Shown here one piece after another: positions 9,163 through 19,613 of a stretch of DNA of 64,000 bases. Each line of letters begins with the position of its first letter. Within the stretch, counting starts at the first letter, position 1. Location: NCBI GenBank assembly GCA_020633315.1, contig JACKDV010000001.1:124001-188000 (forward strand), written 5' to 3'. Under the pieces are notes generated by a model. It ran no database searches and was not told the origin of the DNA. It worked only from the letters and a program-made list of their open reading frames with translations. Source of the DNA: Myxococcales bacterium (GTDB lineage: Bacteria > Myxococcota_A > Polyangia > Nannocystales > Nannocystaceae). Made by a program: the position numbers and the translations under genes.

Positions 9163-9993
9163 ATGCCGGCCCGTGCCATTGCCTCGGGGTCGATCGCCTT
9201 CGGGCTGGTCTCGATCCCGGTCAAGCTGTTTCCCTCCGCGTCGCCCTCGGACGGGATCCGCTTCAACAACCTGCACCGCGAGTGCGGCCACCGGGTGAGG
9301 TACCAGTACTACTGCCCCAAGGACGAGAAGGTCCTGGGCCGCGAGGAGCTGGTCAAGGGCTACGAGTTCGCCAAGGGGCAGTACGTCACCTTCGACGAGG
9401 AGGAGCTCAAGGCGGTGGCCGAGCGCACCAGCGGCGGCATCGACATCGCCGAGTTCGTGCCGCAGTCGGAGATCGACGCGATCTACTACGCCAAGGCCTA
9501 CTACCTCGCGCCCGATCAGGGGGCGGCCCGCGCCTACCACCTGCTGGCGGCGGCGCTGCGGGAGACGGGCCTGGTGGCGGTGGCTCGCCACGCCGCGCGC
9601 GGCAAGCAGTACCTGGTGATCCTGCGCCCGGTGAGGGAGGGCCTGGTGATGCAGCAGCTGCACTACCCGGCCGAGATCCGCCCCATCTCCGAGGTCGGCA
9701 TCGACACCAGCGAGGTCAAGGAGGCCGAGCTCGAGCTGGCCAAGCAGCTCGTGCGGCAGGGGGCGGTCAAGACCTTCGCCCCGGGCAAGTACAACGACGA
9801 GGTCCGCGAGCGGGTCGAGGCGCTCATCGCCAAGAAGGTGGAGGGCGAGGACATCACCGCGCCGGCCCCCGCGACCAAGGCGCAGGTGATCGACCTGATG
9901 GCCGCGCTCAAGGAGAGCCTGGGGCTGGGCGACGGGGCAGCGCCGCCGATCGAGGGAGACCGCAGCGCGGGTACCGGTACGGAAGGCGACTAG
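9163..9993 (+). CDS. ku: Non-homologous end-joining protein Ku
   Basis: 276 residues, the usual size of bacterial Ku. It opens with the family hallmark ARAIASGSIAFGLVSIPVKL and keeps the Cys-containing HRECGHRVRYQYYCPKD segment and the central beta-barrel that forms a homodimeric ring on DNA ends. The C-terminus is short and acidic rather than the long lysine-rich tail seen in some species. ATG 9163 is chosen because the conserved family start is MPARAI; upstream codons in the same frame are not conserved-looking. It is divergent from ligD and probably co-regulated through the 59-base gap. Confidence 0.97.
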   Translation: MPARAIASGSIAFGLVSIPVKLFPSASPSDGIRFNNLHRECGHRVRYQYYCPKDEKVLGREELVKGYEFAKGQYVTFDEEELKAVAERTSGGIDIAEFVPQSEIDAIYYAKAYYLAPDQGAARAYHLLAAALRETGLVAVARHAARGKQYLVILRPVREGLVMQQLHYPAEIRPISEVGIDTSEVKEAELELAKQLVRQGAVKTFAPGKYNDEVRERVEALIAKKVEGEDITAPAPATKAQVIDLMAALKESLGLGDGAAPPIEGDRSAGTGTEGD

Positions 9994-10102
9994 CTCGCTG
10001 ACCGTTCGATCGAGCGCGCGTCCACGCCCTGGAGGTGTAGCGGCGCACACTGCGATTGCAGGTCGGCGGGGTCGGGGATCCCGGTGCTACCATCCGTCCT
10101 TG

Positions 10103-10729
10103 GTGGCGACCGACTTCGAGCTCCTGGATGCCTGGCGGGCGGGCGATCGAATGGCTGGAAACGAGCTGTTCGACCGCTACTTCGACAGCCTGTTCCGCTT
10201 CTTCCGCAACAAGGTCTCCGAGGGCGCCGACGATCTGGTCCAGCAGACCTTCTTGGCGTGCGTGCAGAGCCGCGACCGCTTCCGCGGCGACGCCAGCTTT
10301 CGCACCTACCTGTTCAAGGCCGCGCGCAGCAAGCTCTACACCTACCTCGACAAGCGACGGCGCGAGGGCGCGGCGATCGACTACGGGGTCACCTCCTGCG
10401 CCGACCTGGGGGTCTCCCCCAGTGGCATCGTCGCCAAGAACGAGCAGCAGCGGGTGCTGCTGGCCGCGCTGCGGCTGCTGCCGGTCGACCTGCAGGTGGC
10501 GCTGGAGCTCTATTACTTCGAGCACATCCGGGGGCCCGAGCTGGCCGAGGTGCTCGGCGTGCCCGAGGGCACCGTTCGCAGCCGGCTGCGTCGCGGGCGG
10601 GAGATCCTGCGGGAGCGACTGCAGGAGCTGATGCGCTCGCCCGACATGGTCGAGTCGACGATGACCGATCTCGAGGCCTGGGCGGCGGCCCTGCGCGAGC
10701 ACGTGCTCGGCCCGGGTGGAGGTGAGTAG
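10103..10729 (+). CDS. ECF-type RNA polymerase sigma factor (paralogue A)
   Basis: 208 residues. Region 2 covers about 20-85 (FRFFRNKVSEGADDLVQQTF, then FRTYLFKAARSKL) and region 4 about 125-180 with the helix-turn-helix GPELAEVLGVPEGTVRSRLRR. After region 4 there is an extra tail of about 30 residues (SPDMVESTMTDLEAWAAALR) shared with two other sigma factors in the window, as is the opening WRAGDR. No anti-sigma gene lies next to it; the following gene is a hybrid histidine kinase 151 bases downstream. GTG 10103 matches the start of the paralogues; a TTG at 10100 would add one residue, and TACCAT 6-9 bases upstream with no Shine-Dalgarno suggests a leaderless message. Confidence 0.9.
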   Translation: MATDFELLDAWRAGDRMAGNELFDRYFDSLFRFFRNKVSEGADDLVQQTFLACVQSRDRFRGDASFRTYLFKAARSKLYTYLDKRRREGAAIDYGVTSCADLGVSPSGIVAKNEQQRVLLAALRLLPVDLQVALELYYFEHIRGPELAEVLGVPEGTVRSRLRRGREILRERLQELMRSPDMVESTMTDLEAWAAALREHVLGPGGGE

Positions 10730-10829
10730 GTCCCGACACGGGACGCTCGAGGGAACGATGTGCGGGGAATGGCAGCTCGGCGTCCTCGCAAAACGGCGCT
10801 CGGGCGCTCGTGCATTTTCGCAGATGAGG

Positions 10830-10835
10830 TAGTAT
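10830..10835 (+). promoter_or_regulatory. Candidate -10 (TAGTAT) upstream of hybrid kinase
   Basis: TAGTAT lies in a short AT-richer stretch (10812-10840) between the sigma-factor gene and the hybrid kinase, about 45 bases before ATG 10881. The -35 position is not convincing. It suggests that the kinase gene has its own promoter. Confidence 0.3.
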
Positions 10836-10880
10836 CAAGGGCCCGAAGACGGGCCTGCCGCCCGCGGGTGAAACGCCTCG

Positions 10881-13139
10881 ATGCGAACGCTCCTGGTGGA
10901 AGACGACTCGTTGCAGCGAGCGGCGCTCGAGGAGGGCCTGCGTCGTCTGGGGCTCGACGTCACTGCGGTTCCCGATGCGAACGCCGGCCTGGTGGCGCAC
11001 CTGCGTCAGCCCTTCGAGCTGCTGGTGATCGACATGGTCCTGCCGGGGATGGACGGCCTCAAGCTGTGCCAGAAGGTGCGCTCGATCCGAGGCGGCGACC
11101 ACCCCTACATCCTCATGATCACCGGGCGGGGCAGCGCCCGCGACCTCACCAAGGTGCTCGACGCGGGGGCCGACGACTTCCTGGTCAAGCCCATCGACGA
11201 CACCCTGCTGCTCACCCGCATCCGCATCGCCGAGCGGCACCTGGTGACCAACGCGCGTCACCGTCAGGCCCGCGAGGCGCTCGCGCGCTCCGAGGTGGAC
11301 TTCCGGCGGGTGATCGAGCGCGCCCCGCTGGGCATCATCGCCTACTGCGAGGGCAGCATCGTCTACGTCAACGCGGCGGCGGCCCGGGCCCTGGGGCACG
11401 AGCGCAACGCCCTGCTGGGGCTGCCGCTCATCGACCTCGTGCCGCGACGCCACCGCGAGGCCACGCGCAAGCGGATGGAGCGCTTCGAGCGGACCGACGT
11501 GCCGCCGCCGCCCATCGAGTCCGAGTTCCTGCGGCGCGACGGCAGCCGCATGACCGCCTGGGTGATCCCGATGACCCGCGCCATGTTCGACGGGGCGCGG
11601 GCCAGCTTCTTGATGTTCGAGGACATCACCGAGCGCAAGGCGGCCGAGCGAGAGCTGCGGCTCACCCAGTTCGCCATCGATCACGCGGCCGACCCCGCGT
11701 TCTGGGTGAACCGGGCGGGGCGGGTCTGCTACGTCAACCATGCCGCCTGTGCGGCCCTGGGCTACCCGCGGGCGCGGCTGCTGACCATGGCCGTCACCGA
11801 GATCGATCCGGCGCTCAAGGAGGACAAGCTCGGCTGGGCCGCGATCGAGACCTCGGGCTCGCGCAAGGTGGAGTCTCACTTCCGCGCCAGCGACGGCAAG
11901 CTCTTCCCGGTGGAGATCAGCACCAACGTGCTGCGCTTCGACGGCGAGGAGTACCTGGTGGCCTTCGCCCGCGACCTCACCGAGCGCAAGCGCATGCAGG
12001 CGAGCCTGCAGAAGGCCGACCGCCTCGCCTCGGTGGGCAGCCTCGCGGCCGGGGTCGCCCACGAGATCAACAACCCGCTGGCCTACGTGCTCGCCAACCT
12101 CGAGCTGCTCAGCGAGGACCTCAGCCAGCTCGAGCTGCCCGCCAGCAGCGGCTTCGACCAGACGGTGCACCGCACCCTCCAGGAGGCCGCCGAGGGGGCC
12201 AACCGCGTGCGCCGGATCGTCCGTGACCTCAAGAGCTTCGCGCGGGCCGACGACGAGGTGCTGCAGTCGGTCGACCTGCACGAGGTGATCGACGCCGCGA
12301 TCGACATCGCCGACAACGAGATCCGCCACCGCGCCCGGCTCGAGAAGGACTACGGCCAGATCCCGGCCGTGCTGGGGGCCCCGGGGCGGCTGACCCAGGT
12401 GTTCCTCAACCTGCTGGTCAACGCGGCCCACGCGATCCCCGAGGAGGCCTACGGCGATCAGTTCATCCGTGTGTCCACCTGGGCCGAGCGCGGCTACGTG
12501 TACGTGGACATCTCGGACACCGGCTCGGGGATCCCCGAGGACATCGTCGACCGCATCTTCGACCCCTTCTTCACCACCAAGGCCCAGGGCATGGGCACGG
12601 GGCTGGGGCTGTCGATCTGCCACGGGATCATCACGGGCATCGGGGGCGAGATCAAGGTGCACAGCCGGGTGGGGGAGGGCTCGACCTTCACCCTCATGCT
12701 GCCCGCGGCCGACGTGCCGGTGATGCGGCGCCACGATCCCTCCAACGTGCAGGAGGAGGCCGCGTCCGAGCCGCTGCACATCCTGGTGGTGGACGACGAG
12801 CCCTCGATCGGCGCCGGGATCAAGCGGGCGCTCAGCAGCCACGTGGTCGAGGTGGCCGGCAGCGGGCGCGAGGCCATCGAGGCCTGTGAGGGCGACGACT
12901 TCGACCTGGTGCTGTGCGACGTGATGATGCCGGACGTCTCGGGCATGGACGTGTTCCGCCACATGAACGAGACCAAGCCCGGCTTCGGCGAGCGCTTCAT
13001 CTTCATGACGGGCGGCGCCTTCACGCCCAAGGCCCGCGAGTTCCTCGAGTCGGTCGACAACGAGCACATCGAGAAGCCGTTCTCGATCCGGGAGCTGCGC
13101 AAGATCGTCGGTCGGCGGGCCGGACGCCGCAGCGCCTGA
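10881..13139 (+). CDS. Hybrid sensor histidine kinase, REC-PAS-PAS-HisKA-HATPase-REC
   Basis: 752 residues and no membrane segment, so a cytoplasmic signalling protein. The N-terminal receiver has acidic pair EDD and phospho-acceptor Asp51. Two PAS domains follow (about 137-255 and 260-372), then HisKA with phospho-His394 in GVAHEINNP. The ATPase domain shows the N, G1 (DTGSGIPED) and G2 (GTGLGLSICHGI) boxes. A C-terminal receiver has Asp680 in LVLCDVMMPD. The receiver at each end suggests a multi-step relay or feedback control; the output partner is not encoded nearby. Orphan hybrid kinases of this kind are abundant in myxobacteria. Start is ATG 10881, since the receiver's first strand (RTLLVEDD) begins right after it. 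Confidence 0.95.
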   Translation: MRTLLVEDDSLQRAALEEGLRRLGLDVTAVPDANAGLVAHLRQPFELLVIDMVLPGMDGLKLCQKVRSIRGGDHPYILMITGRGSARDLTKVLDAGADDFLVKPIDDTLLLTRIRIAERHLVTNARHRQAREALARSEVDFRRVIERAPLGIIAYCEGSIVYVNAAAARALGHERNALLGLPLIDLVPRRHREATRKRMERFERTDVPPPPIESEFLRRDGSRMTAWVIPMTRAMFDGARASFLMFEDITERKAAERELRLTQFAIDHAADPAFWVNRAGRVCYVNHAACAALGYPRARLLTMAVTEIDPALKEDKLGWAAIETSGSRKVESHFRASDGKLFPVEISTNVLRFDGEEYLVAFARDLTERKRMQASLQKADRLASVGSLAAGVAHEINNPLAYVLANLELLSEDLSQLELPASSGFDQTVHRTLQEAAEGANRVRRIVRDLKSFARADDEVLQSVDLHEVIDAAIDIADNEIRHRARLEKDYGQIPAVLGAPGRLTQVFLNLLVNAAHAIPEEAYGDQFIRVSTWAERGYVYVDISDTGSGIPEDIVDRIFDPFFTTKAQGMGTGLGLSICHGIITGIGGEIKVHSRVGEGSTFTLMLPAADVPVMRRHDPSNVQEEAASEPLHILVVDDEPSIGAGIKRALSSHVVEVAGSGREAIEACEGDDFDLVLCDVMMPDVSGMDVFRHMNETKPGFGERFIFMTGGAFTPKAREFLESVDNEHIEKPFSIRELRKIVGRRAGRRSA

Positions 13140-13186
13140 GCGCTCCGAGCCGGGCCGGCGGGCTGGCGGGAGCTCGGCCGGGCCAC

Positions 13187-13206
13187 GGGCGGGCTCGTCC
13201 CCGCCC
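13187..13206 (+). terminator. Hairpin after hybrid kinase gene
   Basis: GGGCGGG, a 6-base loop, then CCCGCCC form a perfect 7-bp all-GC stem 48 bases after the stop codon. No T-run follows, so it is a possible intrinsic or RNA-stabilising hairpin only. Confidence 0.4.
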
Positions 13207-13273
13207 AGATGGTCGGGCCGCCTCCCTGCTCGGTCGGGGTGCGCCGGCGACGGGCAGGGGTTAGACAGGGTCC

Positions 13274-15106
<1,833 letters not shown>

Positions 15107-15142
15107 CGCGGTGCGGTGCAGTGCTTCGGCGCGTGGCTCGGG

Positions 15143-16039
15143 CTACTGGGCCGCGAGCTCCAGGCGCATCGCGTGGGTCACCGCCTCGGCGCGTCCGCTC
15201 TCGGCGATGGTGCTGCGGTGCAGGGCGAACAGCTCGGTGGGCGGGACCAGGTCCACCGGCAGGCGGTGGAGCCTGTCTCGGTACAGCTCCGAGGAGGCCA
15301 CCACGTCGGGGAGCACCGCGAGCAGCTCTCCGCTCGCGCACACCTGCAGCCCCGTCCAGAGCTGATCGACCACCATGCCCACGCGGCGATCGAGGGTGGC
15401 CGGCCAGCTCTCCTGGGTCAGCCCGTGCTCGTCGGGGGCCAGCCCCACGAACGCGTGCTCGAGCACCTGCTCCGTCGTCAGCTCGGGCTGGCCGTGCAGC
15501 GGGTGGCCCTCGCCGCAGTAGATCCCGCTGGGCGCCGAGCCCAGGTGGATCTTCTCCAGCTGGGGATGGACGATGGGCTGGGTCACCACCGCCACGTCGA
15601 TCTCGCCGCGCAGCAGCAGCGCGCCCACGTCGTGATCCGATTGCTCGAGCAGGTGCGGCACCAGGTCGGGATGCTCGGCTCGCAGGCGTCGCAGCCCCGG
15701 CAGCAGATAGGCCGTGGTCACCAGACCCGTCGACGACACGAACACCGGTCCCGACAGCTCGGTCCCCTCGATGGCGAGCAGCCCCTCGTGGACGATCCGC
15801 ATGGCGGTGCGGACGGCGACGAGGAAGCGCTGGCCCGCCTCGTTGAGCTCGATGCGCCGACCGTTGCGCAGGAAGAGACGACGGCCGAGATCCTCCTCGA
15901 GTAGTCGAATGGTCCGTGACAGCGCGGAGGCGCTGACGAATAGCTGCGACGATGCGGTGGGCAGGTGCTGGGTCTCGGCGACCGCCCGGAAGGCGGGCAG
16001 CCAGCTCCACAGGCTCGCAACGCGGCGTAGTCTCTCCAT
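15143..16039 (-). CDS. LysR-family transcriptional regulator
   Basis: 298 residues, normal for the family. The N-terminal winged helix-turn-helix is near 20-65 (HLPTASSQLFVSASALSRTI and LEEDLGRRLFLR), and the LysR substrate-binding domain follows from about 95. ATG 16039 is chosen because GGAG lies 5 bases upstream; an in-frame GTG at 16063 is possible. No divergent target gene is adjacent (the upstream neighbour is on the same strand), so the regulon cannot be inferred from position. Its 3' end is 36 bases from the convergent ABC exporter gene. Confidence 0.92.
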   Translation of the reverse strand: MERLRRVASLWSWLPAFRAVAETQHLPTASSQLFVSASALSRTIRLLEEDLGRRLFLRNGRRIELNEAGQRFLVAVRTAMRIVHEGLLAIEGTELSGPVFVSSTGLVTTAYLLPGLRRLRAEHPDLVPHLLEQSDHDVGALLLRGEIDVAVVTQPIVHPQLEKIHLGSAPSGIYCGEGHPLHGQPELTTEQVLEHAFVGLAPDEHGLTQESWPATLDRRVGMVVDQLWTGLQVCASGELLAVLPDVVASSELYRDRLHRLPVDLVPPTELFALHRSTIAESGRAEAVTHAMRLELAAQ

Positions 16040-16132
16040 CGTCTCCGAGATTCCACTGTACACCAGGGTGGACGATGTTCTCGACGGTATGCGGGTTGTC
16101 TACCCGCGCTCACCTCCGTCGCGGAGGTCGAG

Positions 16133-16744
16133 CTAGCCCGCCTTGATGACGGCCGGCTCGGGAGCGCGGGCGGCCACGGTGCGACGAGAGCCGAGGATCC
16201 ACGACTCGTCGTCGCGAGAGGGGCGAGCTCCGTGGACCTCGATGTCGGATAGCGTCAGCGAGGGTGGTCGCTCCGTCGACAGCTCGAGCTGGCTGAGGCG
16301 GCCCGAGAGATCGAGGACGCAGCGGGTCTGGCCCTCGCAGCGGGCCGCGAGCTGGCGTCGCTGTGCGGGCTCGAGCTCGAGGCGGGGCAGCCAGCCCTGG
16401 CGGATGGGGTGCTCGGGATCGCGGAGGTGGTCGAAGGGCAGGGCCACGCAGGGGCCCGTGGGGCCGCACAGGGCCGGGACGTAGGCGAGCTCCCAGCGAT
16501 ACTCGCGATCGATCCAGGCGGCGCGGGTGCGGGCGAGGGCGGCCTCGAGATCGTCGTAGGAGCGGCGGGCCTCCTCGATGGCGTGGGCCAGAGCGTACTG
16601 ATCGCGGGGATCGGGCGCGGTCTCGGGCGACGCGGAGGTGGATGCGGGTGCGGGGGTCGTCTCGGTCTCGGGCGCCTCGCCGTGGCAGGCCGTCGAGGCG
16701 ATCGCGGTGGCGACCAGGAGCAGGGTGTGGAGCGTGCGTCGCAT
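16133..16744 (-). CDS. Predicted lipoprotein of unknown function
   Basis: 203 residues. A lipoprotein signal peptide ends at the lipobox ASTAC (Cys20), followed by a Thr/Pro/Ala-rich linker and a globular part of about 150 residues with three cysteines in two clusters (LCGPTGPC and RCEGQTRC). I do not recognise the fold. Its ATG overlaps the TGA of the upstream TPR lipoprotein gene by one base (TGATG), so the two are translationally coupled and probably act together in the cell envelope. Confidence 0.75.
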   Translation of the reverse strand: MRRTLHTLLLVATAIASTACHGEAPETETTPAPASTSASPETAPDPRDQYALAHAIEEARRSYDDLEAALARTRAAWIDREYRWELAYVPALCGPTGPCVALPFDHLRDPEHPIRQGWLPRLELEPAQRRQLAARCEGQTRCVLDLSGRLSQLELSTERPPSLTLSDIEVHGARPSRDDESWILGSRRTVAARAPEPAVIKAG

Positions 16745-18060
16745 CAGGCCGCCCCCACTCGCTGCTGGAGCTCCGCCCGGAGCGAGGGATCGGCCGCGGG
16801 GTCGATGGCCTCGGCTCGGGCCAGGGACCGGCGCGCCGTCTCGATGCGGCCCGCGAGCGCGTCGACCAGGGCCGCGTGCAGGTGGAGGTTGGCATCGGCG
16901 GTGCCCAGCGACAGGGCGCGCTGCATGGCCTGCTGCGCCTGCTCGTGGTGGCCGGCGCGAGCATGGGCCATCGCGAGCGCGTCGTTGGTGGCGATGTCCG
17001 AGCGCGGCTCGGCCGCGGCCTCGGCCAGCGCCAGCGCTCGCTCGGTCTGGATGCCGCGGCGGGCGAGCCACAGCGCCATCGGGCGCGGATCATCCTGGGC
17101 GAGGCGCTCCGCCTGGGCGAGGCGCTGGGCCGCTGCGGTCGGCTCGGCGGCGGCCTCGTGCCACTCCACCAGGCGCAGCAGGTCCTCCACGCTCGGCTTG
17201 CGCTCCACCACTGCGGCCAGGATCTCGATCGCCTCGCTCGTGTCGCCGCGGTGGGCGAGGGCGCGGGCTCGCAGGGCCAGGCCCGGCAGGTAGCTCGGCA
17301 CCAGGCTCAGCGCTCGCTCGGCCGATGCCAGCGCGCGCGCCTCGTCGCCGCGATGCAGGAACATGCTGCCGAGATCCACGAAGCACCACGCCGACGACTC
17401 CGGATCGCGCGGGCTGCCCGAGTCGATGGCCAGCTCCATGATCGCCAGCGCGCTGTCGAAGTCACCCATCAGCCAGCGCAGGTGGGCGGCGCGGTTGTAG
17501 CTGCGCAGGTCGGGGTGGAGGTCGATGGCCGCCTGCACCGAGTCCATCGCGCCCTCGTAGTCGCCGAGCTCGAGCTGGGCATCGCCGAGCACCAGGTGGG
17601 CGGTGGCATCCGAGGGATCGCTCGCCAGCACCTCGCGGGCGATCCGTGCCGCCTGCTCGAAGCGATGACCGTCCTGCAGCACCATCGCGCTCAGCAGCCG
17701 GACCTGGGCGTCGGCGGGGGCCAGGGATCGTGCCGAGGCCAGCACGTCCTCCGCGTAGCGCATCAGCGACGCGTCGGCCGTCTCGCGCTGATGACGCATG
17801 AAGAGGATCGCGAGGTCGAGGTGGGCACGGAGATCGTTCGGTCGCTGCCGCAGCTGAGCCTGAGCCGCGCTGATGCCGCGACCCGTGGGGGATTCATCGG
17901 GGGTGAAGGCGAGCGCAGCGGTCGGGCTGCCCGTTGGCGCGTTGGGGGACGCGGTCGCCTGGCCCTCCGGGGGAGGAGGGCCGTCCGCGGAGCTCCCGCA
18001 TCCGAGCAGGAGCGCAATGGCGACGACGAAGGGGGGAGCGAGGACTCGGTGGGGCTTCAT
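16744..18060 (-). CDS. TPR-repeat lipoprotein
   Basis: 438 residues. The signal peptide ends at lipobox LLLGC (Cys21), followed by a Pro/Ala/Gly/Ser linker of about 40 residues and then at least nine TPR units to the C-terminus (for example AHLVLGDAQLELGDYEGAM). It should be anchored in the inner or outer membrane facing the periplasm and act as an adaptor. It is first of a two-gene unit, its stop overlapping the start of the next lipoprotein gene. ATG 18060 is the only start giving a proper signal sequence. Confidence 0.85.
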   Translation of the reverse strand: MKPHRVLAPPFVVAIALLLGCGSSADGPPPPEGQATASPNAPTGSPTAALAFTPDESPTGRGISAAQAQLRQRPNDLRAHLDLAILFMRHQRETADASLMRYAEDVLASARSLAPADAQVRLLSAMVLQDGHRFEQAARIAREVLASDPSDATAHLVLGDAQLELGDYEGAMDSVQAAIDLHPDLRSYNRAAHLRWLMGDFDSALAIMELAIDSGSPRDPESSAWCFVDLGSMFLHRGDEARALASAERALSLVPSYLPGLALRARALAHRGDTSEAIEILAAVVERKPSVEDLLRLVEWHEAAAEPTAAAQRLAQAERLAQDDPRPMALWLARRGIQTERALALAEAAAEPRSDIATNDALAMAHARAGHHEQAQQAMQRALSLGTADANLHLHAALVDALAGRIETARRSLARAEAIDPAADPSLRAELQQRVGAA

Positions 18061-18492
18061 GGCTCGGGTCGGCTACGGGGCGAGCCGCCGAGTGGATCGA
18101 AGGGAAGCTGCACTCGCTCGATGCGCAGCTCGAAGGTGTAGTGCGCAAACGGCTCAGGATTGGTCATGAAGAGATCCACTTTCGGGATGAGGGATCTCAT
18201 AGGTGGCATCATGAAGTGATATGTAGGTATAGGTAATCAAGAGCCCCTTCTGTAGGTCAGGATGCCTTGGAATCCCCCGGCTCCAGTTGATAACAATGTT
18301 CAACGACGTCTTGATCGAATGTGCCAAAGCGTTGTTCCTGACCGCCATCGTTCCGTATGAGGTGATCCCTGATGGCAAATTCCTTGTTGATCGTTGGTGG
18401 GACCAACGGTTACCTTGGAAAGAGCTTCGGTCGTCGATTGCCCTGGGGGCCCCGCAAGGGGATGGGTTCGGTGGCTGCAAGGGGGTCCGGGG
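18061..18492. other. AT-richer intergenic region between divergent genes
   Basis: 432 bases separate the TPR lipoprotein (minus) from the terpene-cyclase-like gene (plus). From about 18160 to 18450 GC content drops visibly, and several TA-rich hexamers occur (for example TATAGG near 18228-18240), so promoters for both genes probably lie here. A short plus-strand reading frame from 18287 has a plausible first 50 codons but then runs into the next gene in another frame; I could not support it as a gene. Confidence 0.4.
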
Positions 18493-19581
18493 ATGCATAC
18501 GCAAGCACAGCCTAAGCTCGAGGTCGTCGAGCTCGATGCGGCGCACAGGGGAGCGCGAGCCATCGAGGTCGACTTCCAGGCCGCCAATGACTTGATGCGG
18601 CTCGCATGGAAGCAGGGAAAGAGCCACTTTCCTTGCACCACGTCGAGGGATCGCAACCTCCGTGGTGGAACCATCGTGCACGCGGAGTCGTTCACCGCGA
18701 TGGTGATCGCCGACCTGCTGATGGGTCACGGGGGCGAGAACGGGGTCCTGGTTCGCGGCGTGGTCGCCATGCTCGAGCGCGAGCTCGGCGACGACGACGT
18801 CTTCTTCTTCTTCAAGGAGCACGAGCGGCTCCCGGCCGACGCCGATTGCACCGCGCTCGGCCTGTCGGTGATGCTGCTCGGCGGCTCCCGCTGTCACGAG
18901 CGCGCCCACTCGTCCCTCGACCGCATCCTGGCCAACTGCAACGAGGATGGGGTCGTCGAGACCTACTTCGACCCGACCGGCGAGCGCGACGACATCATCG
19001 ATCCCGTCGTCTGCTGCAACTCGCTGTTCCTCGCCTACCAGCTCGGCCGTGGCGACGAGGCCCGCGCCACCCTCGAGTACGTGCACCAGGTGCTGATCGA
19101 GGAGAGCTACCTCGAGGGCTCGCGCTACTACCACAGCCCCGACACCTTCCTGTACTTCCTCGGCCGCGTGGTCCACCACTTCCCGGAGACCCGCGCCCTC
19201 CTGCTCGAGCCCCTGCGCCACGCCGTCAGCAAGCGCCTGGAGCTCAACAAGCAGACCTTCGAGGCCAAGCACACCATCGACCTCGCCCAGCGCTCCCTGC
19301 TGTGCACCTGGCTCGAGCTCGACGACGAGGGCACCCTCGACCTGCTGGTCGACCTCCAAGAGGGCGACGGCAACTGGCCGAACGACGCTCTGTTCCGCTA
19401 CGGCCGCAAGAAGGTCTACTTCGGCTCCCGGGCGATGGCCACGGCGTTCGCGGTCACGGCGATCACCGAGGGCAAGGAGCAGCGGGAGACGCTGTCCGAC
19501 CCAGAGGCGGAGCTCATGGGGGTGGTCGTGTTCGGCGGGGGCGGGGGCTCTTCTCGGGTCATCGAGCTGCGCCGTTCGTAG
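18493..19581 (+). CDS. Single-domain terpene-cyclase-like alpha/alpha-barrel protein
   Basis: 362 residues, mostly helical, without signal peptide. Residues 116-121 read DADCTA, matching the class II terpene cyclase acid motif (DxDDTA in squalene-hopene cyclases, DCTA in oxidosqualene cyclases). It follows an acidic/aromatic stretch GDDDVFFFF, and later helices have the acidic and aromatic residues usual in prenyltransferase/squalene-cyclase repeats (for example EGDGNWPNDALFRYG). Full cyclases have two such barrels (600 or more residues); here there is only one. Function is inferred: either a small protonation-type cyclase or a non-enzymatic relative. ATG 18493 is preferred because of AAGGGGG at 18479-18485. 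A convergent GMC oxidoreductase follows. Confidence 0.6.
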   Translation: MHTQAQPKLEVVELDAAHRGARAIEVDFQAANDLMRLAWKQGKSHFPCTTSRDRNLRGGTIVHAESFTAMVIADLLMGHGGENGVLVRGVVAMLERELGDDDVFFFFKEHERLPADADCTALGLSVMLLGGSRCHERAHSSLDRILANCNEDGVVETYFDPTGERDDIIDPVVCCNSLFLAYQLGRGDEARATLEYVHQVLIEESYLEGSRYYHSPDTFLYFLGRVVHHFPETRALLLEPLRHAVSKRLELNKQTFEAKHTIDLAQRSLLCTWLELDDEGTLDLLVDLQEGDGNWPNDALFRYGRKKVYFGSRAMATAFAVTAITEGKEQRETLSDPEAELMGVVVFGGGGGSSRVIELRRS

Positions 19582-19583
19582 GC

Positions 19584-19601
19584 CGGGGCCTGCAGGCCCC
19601 G
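19584..19601. terminator. Bidirectional hairpin between convergent genes
   Basis: A perfect 18-bp palindrome, CGGGGCCTGCAGGCCCCG, begins 3 bases after the stop of the cyclase-like gene and ends 13 bases before the stop of the convergent GMC oxidoreductase gene. It is well placed to terminate both messages, although there is no T-run on either side. Confidence 0.55.
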
Positions 19602-19613
19602 TGGCGCCAAGCG

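Noticed and set aside
18287..18595. Small plus-strand gene upstream of the cyclase-like gene
   Set aside because: The first 50 codons look plausible but the frame then overlaps the real gene in another frame and has no ribosome site or homologue I recognise.
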